Shown here: positions 1 through 9,594 of the stretch, in pieces
How positions within the stretch are numbered: the first letter of the stretch is position 1
Layout: each line of letters begins with the position of its first letter
From: Promethearchaeati archaeon
GTDB taxonomy: Archaea; Asgardarchaeota; Heimdallarchaeia; Heimdallarchaeales; Heimdallarchaeaceae
DNA length: 64,000 nt
Assembly (NCBI GenBank): GCA_013166775.1
Contig: JABLTJ010000003.1
Location: 1 to 64,000, forward strand
Direction: 5' to 3'
The notes under the pieces: model-generated
Databases searched by the model: none
The model's input: only the letters and a program-made list of their open reading frames with translations
Told to the model about the DNA's origin: nothing
Program-made: the position numbers and the translations under genes

Positions 1-533
1 GCAAGGCTTCTAGCTGGGAAGATGTCTGATAAGCCATCACCTATATAGATTATTTTGTAACCTGAATCCTTGAGCTGCTTGACATGCGAATATTTGCAAT
101 TTGCGCAATCATGTGTGCACTGTGCTGTTAAAAACTCTAGTTTTATCTTTCCATCATCTAATTTCATATCATTAGCTTTAATTTCAAATTCATCTTCAGG
201 AATTTCAGTATTAGAAAGAATTCTCTCAATATAAGTGATGAATCCATCCGAGACAATAATAAATTTCAAACTTATTTTCTTTGTCCATTCATAGAACTCT
301 ATGAAGGTTGGATCAACTTTGATTTCATCAACAATTTTGTTTATATCACTCATGGTTGTTTTTTCTATCATACCCCATTGATTGACTAAAGCTTCCCTTG
401 TACCCATTTTTCCTTTGATTACCAAATCATCATAATGATACCAATTTTTATCTGTTAATTCAGTCAAAAGAGCTTTACCAGTATCCATTAATGTAATAGT
501 GCCATCAAAATCGCAGCAAATAGCATAATGCAT
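1..533 (-). CDS. HAD-family phosphatase, MtnX/PSP-like (partial, 3' end off window)
   Basis: Reading leftwards from the ATG at 533 the frame stays open to base 1, so the C-terminus is missing. The N-terminus reads MHYAICCDFDGTIT, a HAD motif I (DxDGT) with both catalytic aspartates. Motif II is IIVSDGF, and IYIGDGLSD near the edge is motif IV with the Mg-binding aspartates. A Cys-rich insert (CTHDCANC) precedes it. This layout matches the MtnX/phosphoserine-phosphatase-like branch of HAD enzymes, which hydrolyse small phosphomonoesters; the substrate cannot be read from sequence. It is divergent from tldD and shares the 104-base promoter gap. The fold is secure, the substrate is not. Confidence 0.85.
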   Translation of the reverse strand, partial: MHYAICCDFDGTITLMDTGKALLTELTDKNWYHYDDLVIKGKMGTREALVNQWGMIEKTTMSDINKIVDEIKVDPTFIEFYEWTKKISLKFIIVSDGFITYIERILSNTEIPEDEFEIKANDMKLDDGKIKLEFLTAQCTHDCANCKYSHVKQLKDSGYKIIYIGDGLSDIFPARSL

Positions 534-582
534 TAGTTTAGGATTTAGATTTTATATGAAAAATCTTCCTATTCGCCCTCAA

Positions 583-600
583 TTGGGTAGTTATATATAT
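583..600 (+). promoter_or_regulatory. Predicted TATA promoter of tldDE
   Basis: A TATA-like run (TTATATATAT, 591-600) lies about 38 bases before the inferred tldD coding start, preceded by TTGGGTAG. It sits in the gap between tldD and the divergent HAD gene. Prediction from sequence only. Confidence 0.45.
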
Positions 601-637
601 GTTGAGGATAATAAATTGAGCGAAGGGGTGTAAAACA

Positions 638-2005
638 ATCGACCCATTAGAATCTCTGTTAGAACAGACAAGGAAACAAGATACAGCTTATTCCGATATT
701 CGCTATGGAAGAATAAAACAGAAAAATATCATAGCACTCGATGGAGAAATCGTCAAAGAAAATAATTGTATAAACTCTGGTTACGGAATAAGAATGCTTT
801 CAGATGGTATTATTACCTTTGCTTCTTCTCCAGATGTGGAATTTGCAGAAAGGGAGATAAAAAAAGCTACCAGAGTTTCGAGTTTGATATCTAATTGGAA
901 AAAAGGTATTGCCGCATTAATCGATGCCCCTGTAGTAGATACTTCCGTAATTAAGAAACCTAAGGTCAGCTGGCAGGAGATGGATTTAAGGGAAACTAAA
1001 GAGAAAATAAGACATCTTGATGATTTTATTAGAGATTCATTAAAAGTTGAAGCTGAAATAGAAACTGATATTATGTTTATGAATTGGTCTGAAAGATTTG
1101 GAAGTTCAGAAGGATCAAGAGTACATCAAGAATATCCATATGCAATTTTGACTCTAACAGGTAGAGTTATGCACAATAATTTACAAGTGAAATATTATCA
1201 ATCGTTTGGAGGATTAGGTGGGATAGAAGCTCTACCTTTTGATAAATTAGAGCAACTTAGTCACTTTATCGAAGTAATAAATAATTTGCCAAATGCCCAG
1301 CTTGTTAAGCAAGGAAAATACCATTCTGTTCTAAGTGAAGATATGTCTTGGACACTTCTACATGAAGTTCTAGGTCATTCATTAGAAGCAGATAATGTTC
1401 TATCTGGTAGATCATTTTCAGCTGGAATGTTAGGATTAAAGATAGCTCCTTCCATGGTCAGTGTTATTGATGATCCCTATATTGAGACACTAGGGTACTA
1501 TGAATATGATTCTGAAGGAACAAAAGGTCGAGGAACACTATTAGTGGATGAAGGAATACTATCAGATTTTCTACATAGTCGAATGACAGCAGCTGCTATG
1601 GAGGGTGAAACTTCCGCTAATTTCAGAGCTTATAATTTTGAATTTCTTCCCCAGGTGAGAATGAGCAACATCTTCTTTGAACCCAAAGATTATTCTGAAG
1701 AAGAATTGTTTGAAACAGTTCAGAATGGATTGTATATTGGTGAAGGCTTGGGTGGTTCATCGGAACCACAAACTGGTGAATACAATTTGGATGCGCAATA
1801 TGGTCGAATCATCAAAGATGGTGAATTATCTGAATATATTTTACAATTTCAGATTAGTGGTAAAATGACTGATACACTGTCTAAAGTTGAATCAATAAGT
1901 GATAGATTAGTAGCTCAACCCGGTAGTTGTGTAAAGAATAATCAAAGACTCTATGTTGGATCTGTATGTCCAAAAATAGCTGTAACAGAGATGAAGGTGA
2001 GTTAA
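638..2005 (+). CDS. tldD: TldD-type metalloprotease subunit
   Basis: Member of the TldD/PmbA (U62) family, whose TldD subunit carries the zinc site of the TldD/TldE protease that degrades unfolded peptides and trims modified peptides. The HExxxH motif is visible as HEVLGH about 190 residues after the ATG at 794. The late Cys in QPGSCVKNN matches the third metal ligand of the family. The first ATG in frame is at 794, but the same frame is coding back to at least 638 (IDPLESLLEQTRKQ, then DIRYGRIKQK), which is the normal TldD N-terminus. No ATG, GTG or TTG lies in that stretch. An ATC at 638 sits 7 bases after AAGGGGTG, so either a rare start or a sequence error is implied. TldE follows with a one-base overlap. 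Confidence 0.9.
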   Translation: MDPLESLLEQTRKQDTAYSDIRYGRIKQKNIIALDGEIVKENNCINSGYGIRMLSDGIITFASSPDVEFAEREIKKATRVSSLISNWKKGIAALIDAPVVDTSVIKKPKVSWQEMDLRETKEKIRHLDDFIRDSLKVEAEIETDIMFMNWSERFGSSEGSRVHQEYPYAILTLTGRVMHNNLQVKYYQSFGGLGGIEALPFDKLEQLSHFIEVINNLPNAQLVKQGKYHSVLSEDMSWTLLHEVLGHSLEADNVLSGRSFSAGMLGLKIAPSMVSVIDDPYIETLGYYEYDSEGTKGRGTLLVDEGILSDFLHSRMTAAAMEGETSANFRAYNFEFLPQVRMSNIFFEPKDYSEEELFETVQNGLYIGEGLGGSSEPQTGEYNLDAQYGRIIKDGELSEYILQFQISGKMTDTLSKVESISDRLVAQPGSCVKNNQRLYVGSVCPKIAVTEMKVS

Positions 2006-3360
2006 TGTACTCTGATGACGAACTAAAAGATTTTGCCTCACAGATTTTACAAAAAGCGGAAAAACAATTCAATCTCTCTGAAGCTGAGGTTTTCATACAA
2101 TCATTATCACATATGATGGGTGGAATAGAATACAGAACCCCTAAAGTATTTCAAATAACTAATAGGGCAGGATGTGCAATAAGATTCTTCAAAAATGATG
2201 AACTATTTTTTGCATGTTTTCCATTAACCTCTGTTTTTCAAGAACTGGATAATTTAGAGCAAATTGCTACTTATCCTATTGCATCGAAGAAGTTTGAATT
2301 TCCAGAGATTAAGTTATCCTCATCCTCAGTATCAAACATTTATGACAAAAGAATAGCTTCCTTAAATGAAGAAGAGATTTATTCACTTTCGTATTCAATG
2401 AGTGAGTATGAAAAAACGATTGATGATATTATACTTGATGGTTCGATTCTCTTCTCTTTAGAAAAAAAAGTGATAGCAAATTCAACTCAAGCTTTAGCAT
2501 TTGAAAAAAGTACATGGTGTGATATCAGTTTACGGGCCCTCTATCGTGGATATGATATGATATCCACATCTGAAAAACATCTAACAAGTAGACAGATTCC
2601 TAGTTCAATTGCTAGCATTGTTGAAGATTTGGTTTCTGAAACTATGCAAAGATCTTCATTAAGTGAGACATTAACTAACCTATCCGTACCAATTATATTT
2701 TCCCCAATGGCTTTCTCGCAGATTTTTTCCTTTTCTTTTGTACCACTTTTAAAAAAGCCTAATACACACAAACTCTCTCCACTTGAATTTTCTCCTGAAT
2801 TCAGTTTAACAGATGATGGAACAGTACCTGGTCTACCAAACTCTACTGCTTTTGATGATGAAGGGATTAGTCAAGCCAAGACAGTTGTAATAAAAAAAGG
2901 CTCTCTAGAACAAGCTCTAAATAATTCTCAATTTTCACAAGAAAATGAAGAGAAAACTGGAAATTCTTTTAGAGTGAAATTATTTGAGATTTTTCCACGA
3001 AATTATCAAGCTTATCCTGACATTTTTCCATCGAATTTATTGGTCGGGGAAGGGCAAGAATCTTATGATCAAATAATCAATGATGTGAGTGAAGGTATTT
3101 TTGTTAACTCAACACAAGGATATATGACAGCTGATTACCATTCAGGCACTTTCAAAGTATCAGCAAACGATTCTTACAGAGTTGAACAAGGAGTAGTAGC
3201 TGGGACCTTACCCACTTTTGACGTAATTGGGAATATCTTTGAATTGCTATCAAAATCTCCAAGATTTTCTAAAGATAGAAAAGTAGTACGACCAATTAAT
3301 ACTCCTTATAGTATACTTTCTCCTTATGTTTATACAGAAGAAACTTCTATCTTCCTTTAA
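2005..3360 (+). CDS. tldE: TldE/PmbA-like partner protein
   Basis: Second subunit of the TldD/TldE protease, which lacks the HExxxH zinc motif. The fold markers are the N-terminal segment with the AEVFIQS pattern, the middle repeats, and the C-terminal region with EGIFVNSTQGYMTADYHSGTF (family consensus: G.....t.G......GdfS). The C-terminus VRPINTPYS is a diverged family end. I chose the ATG at 2005 because it overlaps the tldD stop by one base and is preceded by GAAGGTGAG; the frame also runs upstream to 1966, but that would lie wholly inside tldD. The two genes are clearly co-translated. Annotation as the non-catalytic half follows from family knowledge. Confidence 0.88.
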   Translation: MYSDDELKDFASQILQKAEKQFNLSEAEVFIQSLSHMMGGIEYRTPKVFQITNRAGCAIRFFKNDELFFACFPLTSVFQELDNLEQIATYPIASKKFEFPEIKLSSSSVSNIYDKRIASLNEEEIYSLSYSMSEYEKTIDDIILDGSILFSLEKKVIANSTQALAFEKSTWCDISLRALYRGYDMISTSEKHLTSRQIPSSIASIVEDLVSETMQRSSLSETLTNLSVPIIFSPMAFSQIFSFSFVPLLKKPNTHKLSPLEFSPEFSLTDDGTVPGLPNSTAFDDEGISQAKTVVIKKGSLEQALNNSQFSQENEEKTGNSFRVKLFEIFPRNYQAYPDIFPSNLLVGEGQESYDQIINDVSEGIFVNSTQGYMTADYHSGTFKVSANDSYRVEQGVVAGTLPTFDVIGNIFELLSKSPRFSKDRKVVRPINTPYSILSPYVYTEETSIFL

Positions 3361-3465
3361 TTATTTGATAAACTGATTAAGCCAGAAGAAAACAAGTTCG
3401 ATAAGTTTAAAAATACAGATGACTCCAAAAGTCTGAATAAGAAGCCCCAATAATCGGTGAATTAA

Positions 3466-5007
3466 GTGGTAACGAAAAGATTGATTTTACCTCTCATGGT
3501 AATTGCTTTAATTACGAGTGTGAATTTTATAGCTGCAGATTTTGTTGATAATGAAACCACCAAAATCTCAAAAGATCAAGACAAAGATTTAATCTCTTTT
3601 CCAAAGAAAGCAATAAATTATAGACCTGTTTTTTGGAAAACAGATGCAAATACAACAGAGATTGTTGAAAGATATCCAGCAAACAATACTGGAGCAGTAA
3701 TTAAAGCCGATATCTATGCAAACGTTACTATTTGGTATACTTACGTTGGAGGAGATAACGAATCAGCTCCATTGCTTTTTGGAGACGATGGAACTATAGG
3801 TCCAGGTAGCCTAAGTTGGACAGAAGGAACTCTAATGACATATGACAACGAGACAACAGTTTCTAAAAACGATGGATTAGGATATTATAATTATACATTT
3901 AATATGTCATCCCAGTTTGTTACATTCAGAGCTAGATATGGTTTATATGAAGATGATATTGGTGTTCCTAATGTAATAACAATTGATATCTGGTTGAATT
4001 CAAGTCTCATTCAAGATTTCTATACTCAGTATGATGAAATTGATATGAATATAAGGATGAGAAGATATAATATTACAAATTATGGACTTGTTTACAGGGA
4101 AGTTATAACAGATCCTGAAGATCCTGATTATCGAACGAATTTCCAAAATATTACGGTACCGTATGTAGAAGATGGCAGTTCAATTGCAAAGGTTGTGAAT
4201 GCAACTACTTTAGATACTTTTCCTGTTGACACTGAATTGGACGTGAGAGCATTTGTAACTCACTATGATAATGTTACTTTACAAGAAAGAGTATTTTTCG
4301 AAAATGACGCAGATATTGTTACTATTGTTGATGGTAATCCACAAATGAACATTACTCATACAAGATATACTAATTCACTAAATGTTAGTGTTAACTGGGA
4401 AGCTGAAGCTCCCAAACTCAATATTACAACAGTAGAAATTGATTGGGATGATTCAACTGGACTAGATATTTATGCTGATTTACCAAAACATACAGCTTAT
4501 CATCTTTATTCTGAAACAGGTGAGTATTCTATAAATGTTACAGCTTATGCTTATGGTGCTCATATTAGCAAATTCGCAACAGTGTTAATAGAAACTGAAG
4601 TACCAGATGGAGAAATCCTATTACAATTAGCTAATGGAACTATGATTGATCCTACATCTCTAGAAACAACAAAAATAGAATCAAAAGATAAACGTATTAC
4701 TTTCTATTTCAATGGTTCTGATACTGGAGGTAGTGAGATTGATAAATTCGTCATAGAAACTGATGAAGGGAATCTTTTCGAATTTCTGAACGCTGCAACA
4801 GCAATAATTGCTTTCTTAGAATATGGAGTTCATGATATCTATTTCAGAATTTATGATAAATCAGGTAACATCTACGAAATTCAGTTCCAAATTGAACTTA
4901 CTATACCTCCAGAACCAACTGATATGCCAGTACCTTATCCATTTGGTGTCATATCATTTCTTGGTTTAGTAGCTTTAGCTTTTATTTATCTACGTAAAAA
5001 GAGATAA
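3466..5007 (+). CDS. Secreted, membrane-anchored surface protein
   Basis: A GTG start at 3466 follows GGTGA at 3456-3460. The 513-residue product has an N-terminal signal peptide (basic VTKR, then a hydrophobic run to about residue 24) and a C-terminal hydrophobic segment (FGVISFLGLVALAFIYL) ending in RKKR. The protein should therefore be exported and held by a C-terminal anchor, with nearly all of it outside the cell. The ectodomain is beta-rich with about 19 N-x-S/T sequons, consistent with heavy N-glycosylation. A segment around residues 310-370 (GEYSINVTAYAYG) resembles a PKD/Ig-like strand pattern. No catalytic motif was seen. It may be a surface-layer or adhesion protein, which is inference. 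Confidence 0.7.
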   Translation: MVTKRLILPLMVIALITSVNFIAADFVDNETTKISKDQDKDLISFPKKAINYRPVFWKTDANTTEIVERYPANNTGAVIKADIYANVTIWYTYVGGDNESAPLLFGDDGTIGPGSLSWTEGTLMTYDNETTVSKNDGLGYYNYTFNMSSQFVTFRARYGLYEDDIGVPNVITIDIWLNSSLIQDFYTQYDEIDMNIRMRRYNITNYGLVYREVITDPEDPDYRTNFQNITVPYVEDGSSIAKVVNATTLDTFPVDTELDVRAFVTHYDNVTLQERVFFENDADIVTIVDGNPQMNITHTRYTNSLNVSVNWEAEAPKLNITTVEIDWDDSTGLDIYADLPKHTAYHLYSETGEYSINVTAYAYGAHISKFATVLIETEVPDGEILLQLANGTMIDPTSLETTKIESKDKRITFYFNGSDTGGSEIDKFVIETDEGNLFEFLNAATAIIAFLEYGVHDIYFRIYDKSGNIYEIQFQIELTIPPEPTDMPVPYPFGVISFLGLVALAFIYLRKKR

Positions 5008-5041
5008 TTTCTCTTTCTTTTTTAAATACAAAATTTTTTTT
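5008..5041 (+). terminator. T-rich terminator after surface-protein gene
   Basis: Two T-rich runs directly after the stop codon (5008-5023 and 5034-5041) fit the U-tract termination used by archaeal RNA polymerase. Prediction only. Confidence 0.5.
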
Positions 5042-5057
5042 ATTACGATGTTTAATT

Positions 5058-5633
5058 ATGTTTGTGGATTCTACACAAAAGGATAAGCAAAGTAAAGTTT
5101 ATTCAGAGGAAGAGCTCATCAACTATCTCCTCTCAGCAACAGAAGACTCAAGGAGAGACTTCAGTCTTTTTGCAATCCGTGAAATGAAACACTATCATTC
5201 TCCTAGGATTGTAGATAGGTTAGTTAAAATCATTCAAGAAGACCCAGAACCTCTTAAAAAAGTCGAAGCAATTAGAACAATTTCAGTAAAAAAACCAAAT
5301 CAGTACATAAAACAAATCGTTCTAGATGAACTTAGGTCTGAAGATGAAAGAGTTAGATCTGCAGCTGCTGAATTGCTTAAATTCTATAACGATAGCATTA
5401 CTAATGATTTACATTCATTACTAGATGTGGATTTGCCAGAATATACAAAAACTAAGATTATTTGGTTGTTGGGTCATGTGGGGAATCAATCTTCAATAGA
5501 TATTCTAACAAAGAAAAGTTTTGTAGAAGCTGAAGAATTCAAAGATTCTGTGAAAGATACAATAAATTCTATTAAGCAAAGGTTTGTAAAACTTTCAATT
5601 GATGACATTAGGAAAAAAAGTGAGGAAGAATAA
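5058..5633 (+). CDS. HEAT-repeat protein
   Basis: A 191-residue all-helical protein with three or four HEAT-like helix pairs. Examples are PRIVDRLVKIIQEDPEPLKKVEAI, EDERVRSAAAELLKFY and the later IIWLLGHVGNQSSIDIL pattern (positions about 50-160). HEAT arrays are scaffold or adaptor surfaces; PBS-lyase-like short HEAT repeats are common in archaea. No catalytic residues or membrane segments are visible. Its stop codon abuts that of the convergent ridA gene with no space between. The partner and role are unknown. Confidence 0.7.
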   Translation: MFVDSTQKDKQSKVYSEEELINYLLSATEDSRRDFSLFAIREMKHYHSPRIVDRLVKIIQEDPEPLKKVEAIRTISVKKPNQYIKQIVLDELRSEDERVRSAAAELLKFYNDSITNDLHSLLDVDLPEYTKTKIIWLLGHVGNQSSIDILTKKSFVEAEEFKDSVKDTINSIKQRFVKLSIDDIRKKSEEE

Positions 5634-6020
5634 TTACTCTTTCCATGCAATTGCAGATATTTCAACTTCTACATCTAGTGGTAAACGACTTGCTTCAAAG
5701 GCTACTCTAGCAGGAGGTTGTTCTGGGAAATAAGAACCGTAAATTTCATTCATTTTTCCGAAATCATCCATATTTTTCAGGTAAACTCTGCATCTAACTA
5801 CATCCATCATAGTGTAACCCGCTTCTTCCACAATAGCTGCAATATTTTCCATTACTTGCATTGTTGCTTTCTGAATGTCCCCTCTGATTATTTCTTTTGT
5901 TTCAGGATTCACTGGTACCTGTCCTGCAACATATAGAAATTGTCCCGCTTGAACTGCTTGAGAATAAGGACCAACAGGTGCTGGAGCTTTATCAGTTAAT
6001 ATTATCTTCTTAGATGTCAT
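5634..6020 (-). CDS. ridA: RidA family enamine/imine deaminase
   Basis: Member of the RidA/YjgF/UK114 family, trimeric proteins that hydrolyse reactive 2-aminoacrylate-type enamines and protect PLP enzymes. Family hallmarks are GPYSQAVQAG near the start, FLYVAGQVPVNPET, and the C-terminal PPARVAFEASRLP, where the Arg of PARxxF binds the substrate carboxylate, followed by VEISAIA. At about 128 residues the length is typical. The frame extends seven codons further upstream to a non-ATG start at 6041; I prefer the ATG at 6020, which begins MTSKKIILTDKAPA as in homologues. Convergent with the HEAT gene, and downstream of a ureohydrolase gene with a 42-base gap. Confidence 0.93.
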   Translation of the reverse strand: MTSKKIILTDKAPAPVGPYSQAVQAGQFLYVAGQVPVNPETKEIIRGDIQKATMQVMENIAAIVEEAGYTMMDVVRCRVYLKNMDDFGKMNEIYGSYFPEQPPARVAFEASRLPLDVEVEISAIAWKE

Positions 6021-6062
6021 AAAACAAAAAAGAACAAGCAAAAGATAAACTTTCCCCTAAAA

Positions 6063-6929
6063 CTATATCGTTTCCCAAATCTGAAGAATCTGAAAAATCA
6101 AACCTACGACAAAATTAAGAACAATTTTGTTTCTTCTCTTAAACTGTGTTTCAACAATATCAACATACATCGCATTTGGTATAATAATCTCAAGAATTTC
6201 AAGTAATATCTGAGGTGTTAATCCAAATGGCTCTGCTGTTCCTAGAGTTGGAACAAAAGATTGATCCAACACATCTACGTCTATACTTAAGTAAACTCGA
6301 TCAAACTTCTCGACAAACTCTCTAATAATATTATAACTCTCTTCTCTACTTTTCATTATCTGTTGAGTAGGTAAGAAGTTTACTTCATTATTATTGATTT
6401 TTTTATGTTCTGTAGAGGTTTGGGTAAAAGCATGTCCTCCAATTAGTAATAATTGATTAGCTTTGAGTTTATTGAAATTCTTTAGATTTGTAAATACTGT
6501 ACCATGTGATTGAATAATCCCTTCTGGGTATTCATCCGCTAAATCAGCATGAGAATCTAACCAAATGATTGCTGTTTTATCATCTATTTCTGAGCAGGAT
6601 AAAGTATCGAAAGTTATACTATGATCTCCCCCTAAAACTAGTATTTTAGAATCCAAATCATAGGCTTTTTTCCAAACTTCTGCAATTTTATTGGATCCCC
6701 AGAAATCTCCTAAATCAAAATATACGCTTTTGCTCTTTGTAATATCATATTTCATTGAAACTCCGCTGAACTCATATGAATGTTTGCGAATTGCTTTTGG
6801 TGCTTTCTTTGATCCCCCTGGTGTAGCTTTTACTCTCTCAAAAGGTAATCCAAAAAGGAGGATTGAATTTTTCTCGTTTATATCACTAACACTTTCTTTT
6901 CTATAGAAACCAACAAAAGTATTTTTCAT
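6063..6929 (-). CDS. Ureohydrolase (agmatinase/arginase family)
   Basis: A binuclear-manganese hydrolase that releases urea or a related product from guanidino or formimino compounds. All metal-ligand motifs are present: LGGDHSIT, WLDSHADLAD (usual DAHxD) with the following QSHGT, and SIDVDVLD followed by the PTLGTAEPFGLT loop. The length of 288 residues is usual. In archaea this family is most often agmatinase, acting in putrescine synthesis, but the motifs do not exclude arginase, guanidinobutyrase or formimidoylglutamase. The C-terminus (VDIVETQFKRRN) is diverged from the usual VExNP pattern. RidA lies directly downstream, so the two may be co-transcribed. Confidence 0.85.
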   Translation of the reverse strand: MKNTFVGFYRKESVSDINEKNSILLFGLPFERVKATPGGSKKAPKAIRKHSYEFSGVSMKYDITKSKSVYFDLGDFWGSNKIAEVWKKAYDLDSKILVLGGDHSITFDTLSCSEIDDKTAIIWLDSHADLADEYPEGIIQSHGTVFTNLKNFNKLKANQLLLIGGHAFTQTSTEHKKINNNEVNFLPTQQIMKSREESYNIIREFVEKFDRVYLSIDVDVLDQSFVPTLGTAEPFGLTPQILLEILEIIIPNAMYVDIVETQFKRRNKIVLNFVVGLIFQILQIWETI

Positions 6930-6986
6930 TCTTTAGCTTCCTCTTTATCTAGCAGAAATAAGAGAATAAAAAACCTGCCGTTTTCA

Positions 6987-9530
6987 TCATTGATCTCTTA
7001 GGAAATAATCAGGAGAAGTAACATAACGATGTTCATCATCTATCTCCCCAACTTCTATATCAGTATAAATCTCTTCCATAATTTCTTCATCACTAATATC
7101 AGCTAGTATTTTTCTTTTATCTACTGAAATTATCCTAGCTAATTCTATTGATTTAGGATTGAATTTTTCCATTAATTCACTTAAATAATCTATATCTGAT
7201 ATTTTACCAGATAAATTCATGAAAATCATAACTATATCTGGTCGCAGTGCAATTTGAGGAGCAATACTTAGTTGTTTTCCTATTGAGATAGCTAAATTAT
7301 CAATGAAGTTCTGATCTTTTCTAAAGAGCTTCTCTGGTGTATCCGAGATTAGAGAAGCTATTAACATTAAATCAATAGACGTCCAAAGATGAAGGACAGG
7401 TTTTTTGAGGAGTTTCAAATCATAGACGACTCCTATTTCTGTTCCTTTTACATTTTCTACAACTTTCCCTTCTAAATCAAAGATTTCTGAAAGTCCAAAC
7501 GTAGGGGATCCGTAATTTGCTATAATCGAATCACTTATGATTTTCACGTTGCCAAGTGAAATTAAAGAATATCTAGAACTTTCGATTTTTTCTGGCAGTA
7601 TACCTGTATTCTTCTCGATGAGAATTCGTTTGAAGAATTCTATGTTTATGGTCTCTTCCTCGCTTTTATCAAATTCTTGCGAAAATTCAGTTATTGTTGC
7701 CTCTTTCATCTCTTTTCTAGTTAGAGTTTTTGCTCTTTCAGGAGCTGGAACTATCTCCCCATGGAGTAGTTTATAGATTTGTTCGTAAATAAAATCGCCA
7801 ACGAATTCATTCTCCACTACTAAAAAATACCCCTTATCAGGATGATAGATGATAGATTGAGCTTTTCCAATTTCATTACTGAATATATCTCTTACTACTA
7901 CATTAGTATTAGCTGATAAGTGATCGTTTATCATATTACTTTCTGTTGGATTAAAGTAAGGCAGAATTTCTCCGTTTTGAATAATATTCTCACTTTTAAT
8001 AATAATTTCTCTTGAAGATTTTGTAACAAATTCTATTGGAATAAATAGAAAATTATCTGGCTGTAACATAACTTGTTTTAATTCATCAGAAATTGGAGAT
8101 TCTGCTATAGAACAGTATTCTATTATCGCTTCTGGAATGAGATAAGTAAATGGTACTTGTGGAAGATTTTTAGTTAATTCGTTAAGTAAATATTCTTTCT
8201 TTTCTTCTTCAGATAAATCTTCTTGTTTATTCTTTCTATCAGACAGAATATTATCATATATTCGTCTAGCCATTGAAAGAGAAATCTCTTGTTGTTGCTT
8301 TATTATAATTCCAAATTGCTCATCCAATTGTCCTGGTCCAACTAGAAATCCTACTAGATCACTTTGTTCATCAAGAACAGGTTTTCCAGTATATCGCCAT
8401 AGTGCTTTAAGTTCAGATAGAAGTTGATAATTTATGTCTCTGCTTGCGAAGTTTGATGAAACAGAGATTTTTGTTCTTTCACCCAAAGAACTCATTAATT
8501 CGCTATAACTTTGGATTCTATCTTCAGCTTCAAGTGTTAGATCTTTAAAGTAAGGAGTTATTATTTCTTGATAGCGCAAGTGTTCTCCATAAATTGCATT
8601 CATCGCATCTAAGTCTTTTGTATAATCATTGATATCATCGTCAAGTAGTTCTTCATAGATGACTAACTGCTTAATTTTTCTTTCTAATTCATCTTTCTGA
8701 TTTTGATTTAAATTACTCTTATTGATATCATAGAACTGTTTAAAACGCTCTTTTTCCTGTTGGATTGAAACTTTCCAATCGAGTGTATCTTGAGCTGCTT
8801 TTTTTAGAATAGGTCGGTGCCTAAGAACTCGATCATTAATATCATAAATAATCCCTTTTAGTTCTTTCTTCTCTGTTTCCATTCTTCTTAATCGATTAAT
8901 ATTTTCACTTACTTCATTATTGAAGAGAAGAAAATTGTTGTGAGTGTTTTTATACAAATGATCTCTGCATACTGAAAATAATAATTCAGATAATTTGTAA
9001 AAATGTTGAAAGATTTTATGTTGTTTTCTTTCTATATCATTCTTTGCTCCAACATAATCTTGATCGCTTACTCTACCAATAATAATATCCTGTTCCAAAT
9101 CCATCTCTTCTTCAAAGGTTTTTGTTGCAGCTTTAATTGCCATATGCATAACATATCGAATCTTCAACTCTTCTATCTCTATTGCTGGAATCAATGGTAA
9201 TTCAATAGATGGAACCTCAATAATTATAATTGGTTGAGGTGCTGGAGAAACGATTTCTTTCCCAGTTTCTAGCTGATGAATATCAGATTCTAGTTCAGGG
9301 AGGGATTCTTTCGTCTCTTCAAATATCTTGATTTCTTGTGAGATTCGAAGCGTTTGAGGAAGACTAGTTAGCATCTCTTGATATTTGCTTTTAAGAGTTT
9401 GATATGTTCTTCTATCAATTGAACCTCTAATGTATCTCAAATCTAAATCTCTTATGAATCGAAGGATTCTTCGTTTTCTAGAACCACTATCATCTTCTAT
9501 CATTATTAAATAACATTGAGTTATTCCCAT
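6987..9530 (-). CDS. Large coiled-coil protein with PRC-barrel-like segments
   Basis: I do not recognise this 847-residue protein as a named family. The N-terminus (RILRFIRDLDLRYIRGSIDRR, about 18-40) looks like a short helical hairpin. Residues about 140-340 are highly charged and helical, probably coiled coil. Three later segments have a beta-barrel-like pattern of the type G-x-x-V-x-D-x-x-G-x-x-I/V-G: TGKPVLDEQSDLVGFLVG, VVVRDIFSNEIGKAQSII and IFDLEGKVVENVKGTEIGVV. Coiled coil plus PRC barrel is the architecture of CdvA, the archaeal division protein, but this one is much larger and the resemblance is only inferred. A TATA-like box (complement of 9534-9545) is so close to the first ATG that translation may begin at the internal ATG at 9503. 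Confidence 0.55.
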   Translation of the reverse strand: MGITQCYLIMIEDDSGSRKRRILRFIRDLDLRYIRGSIDRRTYQTLKSKYQEMLTSLPQTLRISQEIKIFEETKESLPELESDIHQLETGKEIVSPAPQPIIIIEVPSIELPLIPAIEIEELKIRYVMHMAIKAATKTFEEEMDLEQDIIIGRVSDQDYVGAKNDIERKQHKIFQHFYKLSELLFSVCRDHLYKNTHNNFLLFNNEVSENINRLRRMETEKKELKGIIYDINDRVLRHRPILKKAAQDTLDWKVSIQQEKERFKQFYDINKSNLNQNQKDELERKIKQLVIYEELLDDDINDYTKDLDAMNAIYGEHLRYQEIITPYFKDLTLEAEDRIQSYSELMSSLGERTKISVSSNFASRDINYQLLSELKALWRYTGKPVLDEQSDLVGFLVGPGQLDEQFGIIIKQQQEISLSMARRIYDNILSDRKNKQEDLSEEEKKEYLLNELTKNLPQVPFTYLIPEAIIEYCSIAESPISDELKQVMLQPDNFLFIPIEFVTKSSREIIIKSENIIQNGEILPYFNPTESNMINDHLSANTNVVVRDIFSNEIGKAQSIIYHPDKGYFLVVENEFVGDFIYEQIYKLLHGEIVPAPERAKTLTRKEMKEATITEFSQEFDKSEEETINIEFFKRILIEKNTGILPEKIESSRYSLISLGNVKIISDSIIANYGSPTFGLSEIFDLEGKVVENVKGTEIGVVYDLKLLKKPVLHLWTSIDLMLIASLISDTPEKLFRKDQNFIDNLAISIGKQLSIAPQIALRPDIVMIFMNLSGKISDIDYLSELMEKFNPKSIELARIISVDKRKILADISDEEIMEEIYTDIEVGEIDDEHRYVTSPDYFLRDQ

Positions 9531-9594
9531 TCAAATATATTACTAAACTACCCAATATAGCGAGAAAAAAAATAAAAAACGAAATTGCCTCTAG

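Noticed and set aside
582..592. Identical 11-mer ATTGGGTAGTT upstream of tldD and, on the minus strand (9546-9556), upstream of the coiled-coil gene
   Set aside because: Position before both TATA boxes is suggestive, but 11-mers repeat often by chance in 64 kb of AT-rich DNA. Needs more examples.
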